A stretch of DNA of 5,343 nt from DATLXH01 sp035576005 (GCA_035576005.1 DATLXH010000189.1:1-5343), one strand, 5' to 3'; counted from the stretch's first letter, positions 1-5,343 are shown. The notes: generated by a model from the sequence alone, not told the origin. Made by a program: numbers and translations.

Positions 1-36
1 CCTCGCCCTTTTCGACGGACTGGCGAGACTTTCACG

Positions 37-47
37 CCCCTCTCCCT
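37..47. repeat. Isolated arm of the GC-rich palindromic repeat
   Basis: The sequence cccctctccct matches one arm of the hairpin at 65-89. It is separated from that hairpin by a purine-poor linker, tgcttcgctccgctcgct. It could compete for pairing with the right arm at 79-89, giving an alternative larger stem. It looks like a decayed or partial neighbouring repeat unit. The remainder of 1-64 shows no gene that I can support. Confidence 0.45.
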
Positions 48-64
48 GCTTCGCTCCGCTCGCT

Positions 65-107
65 TCCCTCTCCCCGCCGGGGAGAGGGATTACGCCGCTT
101 CGCGGCT
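65..107 (-). repeat. Composite two-hairpin repeat, copy A
   Basis: The unit has two hairpins. The first (94-106) is a 5-bp stem gccgc/gcggc with a 3-nt loop, read as gaa on the minus strand. The second (65-89) is a perfect 11-bp inverted repeat, tccctctcccc against ggggagaggga, with a 3-nt gcc loop. On the minus strand the order is small hairpin, gtaa, large hairpin. It starts about 36 bp after the stop of the small membrane-protein gene. It may act as a 3' mRNA structure or transcription end, but no T-run follows it on either strand, so it is not a canonical intrinsic terminator. Copy D at 5168-5206 shares this organisation. Confidence 0.75.
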
Positions 108-142
108 CAACGACGTCAGACAGTGAACCGGTGTCATCAGAG

Positions 143-616
143 TCACGCGGGCTCTTCGGGTGATGCCAGCTCTCGCTGTCGGCTAACGAGTCGCTGCAGC
201 AGATCCGCTGCTGCTCCGACGGGTGTCCGGCGGAGAGAGACAAAGTAGGTGGCGATCGCGATGGCACCGCCCATCCAGGCGAGCGCCCCGAGGTGGGGAA
301 AGAAAGGCCAGAGGAGCCAGAGGAAGGCGCCTAGAGCTCCTGTCCCGAGAAGAATGAGTCGCTGGAGCTTCGGTGCCGCAACCTCGCGTTCAGCCTTGAG
401 CCGGACGGTTCCACCGTCGTCATCGCTCCAGCTCAGCAGACATTCGATGGCCGCACCGCTCGCACCCCGTCTTTCGGGAAGGGTGAAGCGGATTCCGGAA
501 GAAGTCACGCTCTCAATCGTCCCTCCGACCAACTCGACGATTTCCGCTCCACTCACCTCGATCCCTGCCAGCGGAACCTGGTCTTCGACGAACTCCAGAT
601 TGGGTTCTTCAGTCAT
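143..616 (-). CDS. Small membrane protein with two predicted transmembrane helices, family unknown
   Basis: I do not recognise the family of this 157-residue protein. Residues 1-80 are acidic, rich in Val, Ile, Gly and Ser, and look like a small beta-rich soluble domain. Two hydrophobic segments follow at about 85-104 (LILLGTGALGAFLWLLWPFF region) and 109-127, joined by a very short Pro-containing turn. They suggest a helical hairpin with both ends on the same side of the membrane. After LRR at 128-130 comes a short amphipathic tail with Arg and Glu. There is no signal peptide. The ATG at 616 overlaps the end of the M61 peptidase gene in ATGACTGA. There is only a weak Shine-Dalgarno (aaagg about 11 nt upstream), so translation probably depends on ribosomes finishing the peptidase. 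Operon membership argues that the gene is real. It may anchor or assist the peptidase, but this is inference only. Confidence 0.75.
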   Translation of the reverse strand: MTEEPNLEFVEDQVPLAGIEVSGAEIVELVGGTIESVTSSGIRFTLPERRGASGAAIECLLSWSDDDGGTVRLKAEREVAAPKLQRLILLGTGALGAFLWLLWPFFPHLGALAWMGGAIAIATYFVSLRRTPVGAAADLLQRLVSRQRELASPEEPA

Positions 617-2324
617 GGTCGAGCCAGCCTTTCACCGGGTGCTCGGCACTTCCCAGTTCCGTCAGGACGGTTTCTTTTCCGGGCGGTGCGATCGGAATCG
701 ACAGGGTAGAGACGACCCGGTTCCTCGCGATGGTGATCGGAATGCTCCTGCTGTCAGCGTGTGCCGTGAGGATCTGCTCGACTTCCGCGACGCGACTCAC
801 CCGCAGCCCATCGAGCGCAAGAATCTCGTCGCCGTTGAGAATGCCGCAGCTGCGTGCTGCGCCACCCTCGAGGGTGGCGTCCACAAACAGTTTGCCGGAT
901 CGTGAGTCCAGGCGGCCGCCGAAGCTGCCCGTTTTCATCTCGCGACGCTCGTATCGAATGCCGGCGACAGAAAAGAGCTCCTCATAGGGAAGTGACTCAG
1001 TGCCGTGCACATATCTGCGCAAGAAGTCGTCCAGACCAACGCCTGCTGCGCGCCGGACCGCTACTTCCAGCGCGTCTTCCTCGAGTCCCTTGCCCGTCAA
1101 TCCATACCGTGTCCATAGATCCCGCATTACATCATCGAGCGATTTCTCGCCGCCAGTCTCGCGACGTATCGCGATATCGAGCAGGGCGCCGACAATCTCG
1201 CCCTTGTTGTAGAACGAGATCCAGGCGTTGATCTTGTCGTGCATCTGAGCCGGTTCCTGAAGCCAGGCGTCGAAGCTCGCTTGTGAAAGCGATAAATGAT
1301 TTCTCCCTGCCGAGCCCTCCAGCACATCGATCTCTTTCGCGAGATGTTTGAGGTAGCGCACAGGCGACCAGAGTCCGGATCGGAGCAACATCTTCTCGCC
1401 ATAGAACGACGTGACCCCTTCCATCAGCCAGAGAAGACGGGTCGGTGTTTCGACGGAATAGTCATACGGTGTGAATGCCGCGGGCACGATTCGCTTCACG
1501 TTCCATAGATGGAAGAACTCGTGAGACGTGATGGCCAGCAGGTGGTCGTAGGCATCACTCCCCTCTCCCGCACCGAGCAACTCCCAATGGTCGGCAATGA
1601 TCGAGCAGGAGCTTTCGTGCTCCACGCCATGCCATCGATCGCCGAGGTGATAAAGGAACCTGTAGGCGGTGATGGGAAGGCCCTGGAAGAGTCGTGCGTG
1701 TCCCGCAACGATTCTGCGGACAGGCTCGATGAACTGCGAGGTATCGATGCGCTCACCCCCCTGGAAGGCCATCGTCACGTCGCATCCGGCCTCGGTGAAC
1801 GTATGAACCCGCAGCGTAGGCGATGCCAGAAACGGAGAGTCAATAAGGTGATCGTAGTCGCGGGCCTCGAACTTCCCTTCCTCATCGCGTTCGAGTTGAG
1901 TTGCGAACTCCCATTCAGGGGGAAAGCCGACTTCAAGTGTGATTGGGACCGACCTGTCACCCTCCACCATCATGAAGAGGTTCGATCCGTTGAAATAGAT
2001 CTCATCATTCGCGACAAAACTGGAGCCCGCGTCGATCACACCGGCAAAGAAACGGTAACGAACCTCGACATCCGCACCCTCGTCGCAATCGAGTGCCCAA
2101 CGACTCTTCTCGATTTTGTGGAGTTTCAGCGGCTGCCCTGAAGCATCCTGCGCCATCCACTCCCGCACATTGGCGGCGTAATTCTGAATCAGGTAGCGGC
2201 CCGGTCTCCATGCAGGAAGCGTGAGCTCTACTCGATTTGTGCGAGCGCGAAAATGGAGAGTGATGTCGAGGAGATGATCGTTGGGATTCTCGAAGCTGAT
2301 GCGGTAAGCGATGCGTCGTTTCAA
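609..2324 (-). CDS. M61-family metallopeptidase with C-terminal PDZ domain (glycyl aminopeptidase-like)
   Basis: This 571-residue protein is a probable zinc aminopeptidase of MEROPS family M61. The catalytic motif HEFFHLWNVKR gives zinc ligands H268 and H272 with general base E269. E302 in WLMEGVTSFYG fits the third ligand. Other family-like segments are LPAWRPGRYLIQNYA (about 36-50), HGVEHESS (232-239) and the YNKGEIVGALLD stretch (372-383). The N-terminal part (about 1-180) is the beta-rich domain typical of the family, the middle is the gluzincin catalytic domain, and about 465-535 is a PDZ domain (GKLFVDATLEGGAA...LNGDEILALDG). I chose the TTG at 2324 because GAGAGGA lies 4 nt upstream and conserved-looking sequence begins at once. 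The frame stays open to 2552, but those extra residues are translated repeat. No signal peptide is seen with this start, so it is probably cytoplasmic. It is the first gene of a two-gene operon. M61 membership is firm; the substrate is not known. Confidence 0.93.
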   Translation of the reverse strand: MKRRIAYRISFENPNDHLLDITLHFRARTNRVELTLPAWRPGRYLIQNYAANVREWMAQDASGQPLKLHKIEKSRWALDCDEGADVEVRYRFFAGVIDAGSSFVANDEIYFNGSNLFMMVEGDRSVPITLEVGFPPEWEFATQLERDEEGKFEARDYDHLIDSPFLASPTLRVHTFTEAGCDVTMAFQGGERIDTSQFIEPVRRIVAGHARLFQGLPITAYRFLYHLGDRWHGVEHESSCSIIADHWELLGAGEGSDAYDHLLAITSHEFFHLWNVKRIVPAAFTPYDYSVETPTRLLWLMEGVTSFYGEKMLLRSGLWSPVRYLKHLAKEIDVLEGSAGRNHLSLSQASFDAWLQEPAQMHDKINAWISFYNKGEIVGALLDIAIRRETGGEKSLDDVMRDLWTRYGLTGKGLEEDALEVAVRRAAGVGLDDFLRRYVHGTESLPYEELFSVAGIRYERREMKTGSFGGRLDSRSGKLFVDATLEGGAARSCGILNGDEILALDGLRVSRVAEVEQILTAHADSRSIPITIARNRVVSTLSIPIAPPGKETVLTELGSAEHPVKGWLDHD

Positions 2325-2328
2325 GAGT

Positions 2329-2335
2329 TCCTCTC
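2329..2335 (-). promoter_or_regulatory. Ribosome binding site deciding the TTG start of the M61 gene
   Basis: On the minus strand GAGAGGA is followed by actc and then TTG at 2324-2322. This is the only good Shine-Dalgarno with correct spacing near the beginning of the conserved peptidase sequence. The next in-frame Met is residue 57, which lies inside the conserved domain, so a later start would damage the fold. Confidence 0.65.
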
Positions 2336-2356
2336 GGTGAGCGCGGCTGTTTTTTT

Positions 2357-2393
2357 CCCCCTCTCCCGGCGGGAGAGGGGGCGGGGGTGAGGG
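2357..2393. repeat. GC-rich palindrome, copy B, with G-rich tail
   Basis: Perfect 11-bp inverted repeat: ccccctctccc at 2357-2367 and gggagaggggg at 2371-2381, with the 3-nt loop ggc. On the right it carries the tail gcgggggtgaggg. It belongs to the same sequence family as the hairpins at 65-89 and 5191-5206, differing in the inner bases of the arms. Confidence 0.75.
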
Positions 2394-2411
2394 TCTCACG
2401 AACGAGGTGGG

Positions 2412-2489
2412 GTCGGCATGGAATTCACGACCTGCCTTGCCCGGTAAAGGCCCTTGCCGGCTTCTCTGAAGCATCATCGACGTGCCGAC
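2412..2489. repeat. Nested inverted repeats in the core between copies B and C
   Basis: Outer arms gtcggcatg (2412-2420) and cgtgccgac (2481-2489) are complementary with one mismatch. Between them 2441-2460 is a near-palindrome of 20 bases, starting ccggtaaagg and ending cccttgccgg, with two non-Watson-Crick positions per half. Both pairs are centred between bases 2450 and 2451, close to the centre of the B-C pair. The shared centre suggests one symmetric element rather than unrelated hairpins. Confidence 0.5.
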
Positions 2490-2519
2490 AGGGACCCTAG
2501 CCCGGCGCCGAGCGCGCCA

Positions 2520-2540
2520 CCCTCGCCCGCCGGGAGAGGG
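2520..2540. repeat. GC-rich palindrome, copy C, inverted relative to copy B
   Basis: Arms ccctcgccc (2520-2528) and gggagaggg (2532-2540) pair with one mismatch around the loop gcc. The loop is the reverse complement of that in copy B, so B and C are oppositely oriented. The false upstream extension of the peptidase frame begins just beyond this repeat and reads through it. Confidence 0.65.
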
Positions 2541-2580
2541 GAGACCGATCAACCTTCGCGCGATTTTCTGGAAGTCCGTT

Positions 2581-2586
2581 CATAAT
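2581..2586 (+). promoter_or_regulatory. Possible -10 box of the kinase gene
   Basis: CATAAT matches the TATAAT consensus at five of six positions and lies 16 bp before the kinase start codon. No good -35 hexamer is found 16-18 bp upstream, where the sequence is GC-rich. If it is used, transcription would begin about 9-11 nt before the ATG, giving a very short leader. That would fit the lack of a clear Shine-Dalgarno before 2603. Confidence 0.25.
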
Positions 2587-2602
2587 CGGCGATCAGCGCC
2601 TA

Positions 2603-5065
2603 ATGTCCGACTCGCACAAGCAGTTCGATCGTTTCACCATCGTGGATATTCTCGGGCGCGGTGGGATGGGAACGGTCTATCTCGCACTGGACGAGAAACT
2701 GGGTCGTCAGGTTGCGCTCAAGGTCCTCAGTGAGGGCGAGCTCACCGCGGAGCGCCGGGCGCTTTTCCTTCGCGAGGCGCGGGCGGCTGCCGCCATTCGC
2801 CATCCGAATGTCGCGACGATTTACGAAGTCAACGAGCGCGATGACGGCATTCCTTACATCGCAATGGAGTACTGCAAGGGGGAGACACTTTCACGGCTGA
2901 TCAAATCCTCGCCGCTCTCCCCACCACTTTTTCTGAAGATCGCAACCCAGATCGCCGAAGGTCTTGCAGCCGCGCACAGGAACGGCGTGCTGCACCGCGA
3001 TATCAAGTGCGCGAACATCGTTATCGAAGCAGAAGGCCTCGTCAAAATCCTGGACTTTGGACTCGCGAAACTGCTGGCGCCGGCAATCAGGGCACTAGCC
3101 GACGACGTCAGGAACTCGGCAACAGGAAACTTCTTCGGAACCATTCATTACATCTCGCCCGAACAGGCTCGTGGGATCAGCGCCGATGCCCGCAGCGACC
3201 TCTTCTCGGTCGGGGTGGTTTTCTACGAAATGGCAACAGGCAAGCTTCCATTTGCCGGTGACGGACCGCTCGAAATTCTCGAGAAGATCCGAAGCGAGGA
3301 GCCTGCTCCTTTCGAGCCTCTCGATCCAGGCTTCCCTCCTGCGCTCAGCGCGATCATCGGAAAGCTGCTCCAGAAAGATCGCGACAACCGCTATCCGGAT
3401 GCCGCCTCGCTCGCAGCAGACCTCGCCGGACTCGAACGCGGCCGGGAGCATTCAACAAGTGCCGCACCGACTTCCGTGCGTCAATCGCTCGGAGTCACGA
3501 ACCAGCTTGCTGAAGCGCCTAACAGGCAAAGGCTGTTGATTCTGCTGCTCGTCGTCCTCATTGGCTCCGTGGTGTTTGTGCGCCAACGCTACCGTCGCCC
3601 GCTCGGCAGATCGGCCGCCGCTGCTCCCGCCAGGATTGAAGCTCTGGCAGTGCTGCCGTTCCACAATCTTTCAGGGGGAGCGAACGACGAGTTTCTTTCG
3701 ATCGGTCTGGCCGATGCTCTGGTGACAAGGCTCCAGCAAATCCCACGACTGCAGATCCGGCCGACCTCAGCGATCCGTCACTTTCAGGGGAAGACCGATG
3801 TAAAGCAGGCTTCCGAGGAGTTGAAGGTCGACGGGATCCTCGAGGGCCACTTCATGGCAGACGGCCCGCGCATGCGCGTCAACCTTCAGCTCACCGATGT
3901 TCGTTCGGGGTACGGAGTCTGGGCGGGAACGATCGATGGCCGCCGCGACAACCTGATGCAGCTCATGGATGACGTCTCCGCGAAAACCACGACCGCGCTC
4001 AACCGCACACTCGGAGCTCAAAGCGCCACAGATGCGTCGGAGCCGCGGTCATCAAATCCTGAAGCGTTCGAGCTGTACCTGAAGGCGCGTGCGGCGGCAG
4101 GTAGTTTGCGTCCTTCCGACCATCTGGCGGAGGTAGAGCTACTGGAGGATGCGATAAGACTCGATCCCGATTTCGCCGCGGCCCACGCAGACCTGGCCGT
4201 TGCGCTTTCACTCGGTCAGGTCCGAGGACTCTCGAGCTCGGATAACAATCGAAAGGCGGAATGGCATGCGCGGCAGGCCGTACGCATCGACCCGAATCTG
4301 CCGGCGGCACATCTGGCACTGGGACGCACTCTCATCAGAACCCCTGACCGCTTCCGTGAGGCGGCTCGCGAGAATCTTGCCGCACTTCGCCTCAATCACA
4401 ACGACCCGCAGGCTCTGTATACGCTCGTGGCTTACATGGTGTCGAGCGGAGAGCTTCAGCGTGCAAGCTGTGTCGGTGAGCGTCTCGTCAGCCTCGATCC
4501 CTCTTCCAACGACGTGAAAACCCGAGGGTACTGGAATGTGAACTCGGTCGATCCTGAAGGAATGCTCGCGATGTCCCGCATCGCACTGGCGTCCAAAGAA
4601 ACGGAGCTGGCAGGCCGTGATATGGAAGGTTTGGCGTATCTGCTCACGGGGCAGCTCGAACAGGCGCGCCTGGCTCAGCAGAAGGCGGCTCAGCTGGTGC
4701 CTGATCACTTCATCGAAAGAACGCTGGCAGCCATGATCTCTGCGGAACGAAGAGACAGAAAGGAAGTCGACAGGCTCGCAAAATTGATGAAAGGCGAGCT
4801 TGGAAGAAACCATTGGGCGGGGCTGCGCATGGCGCTCTGCTATGCCAGGCTCGGCGACAACGCCGAGGCCGTGCGATGGATCAAGTCCTCAGTGGCCCTC
4901 GGGAACCACAGCTGGTATTTTCTAGTCAAGCACCCGTGGCTGCGGTCGTTGCAAAGTGAACCGGAGTTTCAGGCTGTGGTCGCCAGGCTCAAGGCCGATC
5001 TGGATGACGTGAGGGACGACGTGGTGGGTGTTTACCAGTTGATCTGCGAGAGAGACGGCCGCTGA
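2603..5065 (+). CDS. Membrane-anchored Ser/Thr protein kinase with TolB-like domain and TPR repeats
   Basis: This 820-residue protein is a Hanks-type Ser/Thr kinase with all core catalytic residues: glycine loop GRGGMGTV (18-25), K40 in VALK, alpha-C E58, HRD at 131-133 with K135 and N138, DFG at 151-153, and GTIHYISPEQ (179-188). S172, T174 and T180 are candidate activation-loop phosphosites. A single transmembrane helix spans about 309-326. Residues about 345-470 form a TolB N-terminal/FlgO-like domain (AVLPFHNLSGGANDEFLSIG). From about 486 to 765 there are TPR-type helical pairs with the recurrent LDPDFAAAHADLA / IDPNLPAAHLALG signature. It ends with HPWLRSLQSEPEFQ, an ending common in such hybrid proteins. 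The kinase should face the cytoplasm and the C-terminal half the periplasm, where TPRs could bind a partner. The start matches the usual distance before the domain, although the ribosome binding site is weak. An unusual feature is Cys136 where Pro or Ser is common after HRDIK. The ligand and targets are unknown. Confidence 0.95.
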   Translation: MSDSHKQFDRFTIVDILGRGGMGTVYLALDEKLGRQVALKVLSEGELTAERRALFLREARAAAAIRHPNVATIYEVNERDDGIPYIAMEYCKGETLSRLIKSSPLSPPLFLKIATQIAEGLAAAHRNGVLHRDIKCANIVIEAEGLVKILDFGLAKLLAPAIRALADDVRNSATGNFFGTIHYISPEQARGISADARSDLFSVGVVFYEMATGKLPFAGDGPLEILEKIRSEEPAPFEPLDPGFPPALSAIIGKLLQKDRDNRYPDAASLAADLAGLERGREHSTSAAPTSVRQSLGVTNQLAEAPNRQRLLILLLVVLIGSVVFVRQRYRRPLGRSAAAAPARIEALAVLPFHNLSGGANDEFLSIGLADALVTRLQQIPRLQIRPTSAIRHFQGKTDVKQASEELKVDGILEGHFMADGPRMRVNLQLTDVRSGYGVWAGTIDGRRDNLMQLMDDVSAKTTTALNRTLGAQSATDASEPRSSNPEAFELYLKARAAAGSLRPSDHLAEVELLEDAIRLDPDFAAAHADLAVALSLGQVRGLSSSDNNRKAEWHARQAVRIDPNLPAAHLALGRTLIRTPDRFREAARENLAALRLNHNDPQALYTLVAYMVSSGELQRASCVGERLVSLDPSSNDVKTRGYWNVNSVDPEGMLAMSRIALASKETELAGRDMEGLAYLLTGQLEQARLAQQKAAQLVPDHFIERTLAAMISAERRDRKEVDRLAKLMKGELGRNHWAGLRMALCYARLGDNAEAVRWIKSSVALGNHSWYFLVKHPWLRSLQSEPEFQAVVARLKADLDDVRDDVVGVYQLICERDGR

Positions 5066-5167
5066 GCTGGCGCTTCTCCAGTGACGTCATCGGCTTTGCG
5101 GCTGTGTCGTCCCGAGCGGGAGAACAGCGGGGAACGCCGGTGAAGAAGTGATGACACGCGGCGGGAC
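5066..5167. other. Non-coding spacer after the kinase gene
   Basis: No gene is supported here. A short inverted repeat ctgg/ccag sits just after the stop codon and an 8-bp palindrome tgacgtca is at 5082-5089. Neither is followed by a T-run. I see no intrinsic terminator, so kinase transcripts may read on towards the insertion sequence. Confidence 0.5.
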
Positions 5168-5206
5168 TCGCGCCCCGAAGGGGGGGCGAATCCCTCTCCC
5201 CGGCGG
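5168..5206 (+). repeat. Composite two-hairpin repeat, copy D, truncated by the insertion sequence
   Basis: A first hairpin pairs tcgcgcccc (5168-5176) with ggggggcga (5181-5189), one mismatch, around gaag. It is followed by the left arm tccctctcccc (5191-5201), the ggc loop and only two bases of the right arm (5205-5206). In copy A the right arm continues as ggggagaggga; here it stops and the next bases are TGT of the putative IS. The order of hairpins relative to the upstream gene is the same as in copy A. Confidence 0.65.
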
Positions 5207-5219
5207 TGTATGGTCCTAG

Positions 5220-5255
5220 GACATCCCGAACAGGTGTGCGAAGACATCCCGAACA
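5220..5255. repeat. 13-bp direct repeat in the IS terminus
   Basis: gacatcccgaaca occurs exactly at 5220-5232 and 5243-5255. The period of 23 bp is about two helical turns, so a dimeric protein could contact both on nearly the same face of DNA. The first copy overlaps the palindrome gtcctaggac. Confidence 0.75.
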
Positions 5256-5288
5256 CATGGGCTACCTTCGGAGTGGAGGTAGCCCATG
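5256..5288 (+). promoter_or_regulatory. Inverted repeat enclosing the transposase ribosome binding site and start codon
   Basis: catgggctacc (5256-5266) and ggtagcccatg (5278-5288) are perfect 11-bp complements around an 11-nt loop. The Shine-Dalgarno GGAGGT (5275-5280) is half in the loop and half in the right arm, and the ATG (5286-5288) is at the end of that arm. In a transcript entering from outside the element the hairpin should form and hide the start. Transcripts that begin inside the left arm would lack it. This resembles the known protection of some IS transposases against external transcription. Confidence 0.7.
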
Positions 5289-5343
5289 CCCTTTGGGAGA
5301 TCAAAGATGGACGAGAAGAAGGCCTTCGTGGAGTTAGCAAGCA
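5286..5343 (+). CDS. N-terminus of a transposase (partial, runs off the window)
   Basis: Nineteen codons are visible, beginning MPFGRSKMDEKKAFVELAS. The start has a strong Shine-Dalgarno, GGAGGT, with a 5-nt spacer. The pattern of a short basic leader followed by MDEKxxFV resembles the beginning of IS481-family (DDE, rve-domain) transposases, where an N-terminal helix-turn-helix follows, but no catalytic residue lies within the window. The position about 80 bp inside a TGT end supports the call. An IS3-type OrfA is the main alternative. The start codon is inside the right arm of an 11-bp inverted repeat, which should lower its translation from read-through mRNA. Confidence 0.55.
   Translation, partial: MPFGRSKMDEKKAFVELAS

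Larger units (their letters stand above)
2325..2602. other. Divergent intergenic spacer filled by a nested palindromic element
   Basis: This 278-bp spacer lies between the divergently transcribed peptidase and kinase genes. It contains two GC-rich palindromes (copies B and C) bounding a symmetric core, and must also contain the promoters of both genes. A seven-T run (2350-2356) sits just left of copy B. On the minus strand it reads as A's after the hairpin, so it does not make a terminator in either direction. I see no convincing minus-strand promoter. It would have to lie within or upstream of the repeats, so the leader of the peptidase mRNA probably contains at least one hairpin. Confidence 0.6.
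5207..5343 (+). mobile_element. 5' end of an insertion sequence, probably IS481/IS3-like (partial)
   Basis: The element appears to begin with TGT at 5207, where a palindromic repeat breaks off. The tip includes the 10-bp palindrome gtcctaggac (5213-5222) and two copies of gacatcccgaaca (5220-5232 and 5243-5255) spaced 23 bp apart, plausible transposase binding sites. A transposase-like reading frame starts at 5286 and leaves the window. TGT ends are usual for IS481 and common in IS3-type elements. The other end and target duplication are outside the window, so the family and boundary are inferred. Confidence 0.6.

Noticed and set aside
249..905. Plus-strand open frame of 218 codons across the end of the peptidase and the small membrane-protein gene
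   Set aside because: The composition is Arg/Ser/Pro-rich with no domain. It overlaps two better supported genes on the other strand.
1509..2141. Plus-strand open frame of 210 codons opposite the M61 gene
   Set aside because: It is fully antisense to a clearly conserved peptidase domain, has no recognisable motif, and long antisense frames are common in GC-rich genes.
2350..2381. Hairpin plus T-run as an intrinsic terminator
   Set aside because: The T-run precedes the stem on the plus strand and reads as A's after it on the minus strand, so polarity is wrong both ways.
4208..4813. Minus-strand open frame of 201 codons inside the kinase gene
   Set aside because: It is a shadow of the TPR region of the kinase and lacks any motif or ribosome binding site of note.
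5082..5089. Palindrome tgacgtca as a regulator operator
   Set aside because: It is a single 8-bp palindrome downstream of a gene with no second copy near a promoter, which can occur by chance.
5032..5340. Minus-strand open frame spanning the kinase end and the IS boundary
   Set aside because: It crosses the hairpin repeat and the IS junction, so it joins unrelated sequences; the translation is low-complexity Arg/Ser/Pro.
1..5343. CRISPR array, tRNA or rRNA genes
   Set aside because: No regularly spaced direct repeats with unique spacers and no cloverleaf or rRNA-like sequence were seen; the repeats present are palindromes and IS end sites.

Overview
The window is GC-rich bacterial DNA with three complete genes, the 5' edge of an insertion sequence, and an unusually dense set of palindromic repeats between the genes. 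The gene types suggest an environmental bacterium from a lineage rich in hybrid Ser/Thr kinases, such as Acidobacteriota or Gemmatimonadota. This rests on the kinase-TolB-like-TPR architecture and the ending of the kinase, not on a marker gene, so it is tentative.

Layout. Positions 1-142 are non-coding and hold a composite hairpin repeat (copy A). On the minus strand, an M61-family metallopeptidase with a C-terminal PDZ domain (609-2324) is followed by a small two-helix membrane protein (143-616). The two overlap by 8 bp (ATGACTGA) and should be co-transcribed and translationally coupled. The divergent spacer 2325-2602 holds an inverted pair of GC-rich palindromes (copies B and C) around a nested, roughly symmetric core. 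It resembles a REPIN or MITE and has created a false N-terminal extension of the peptidase frame. On the plus strand, 2603-5065 encodes an 820-residue membrane-anchored kinase with an N-terminal Ser/Thr kinase domain, one transmembrane helix, a TolB/FlgO-like domain and TPR-type helical repeats.

Downstream of the kinase is a second composite repeat (copy D), organised like copy A. It breaks off in its second hairpin exactly where a probable IS begins with TGT (5207). The IS end carries a 10-bp palindrome, a 13-bp direct repeat, and a perfect 11-bp inverted repeat that encloses the ribosome binding site and start codon of the transposase (CDS 5286 to the window end, partial).

How the parts work together. 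The peptidase and small membrane protein form one probable operon. The divergent kinase is a signalling protein, and nothing in the sequence shows that it controls the operon. The strongest candidates for a second look are the hairpin over the transposase start, the IS insertion inside a palindromic repeat, the shared hairpin-pair repeat downstream of two different genes, and the nested inverted element in the divergent spacer. I did not find a clearly new multi-gene system.
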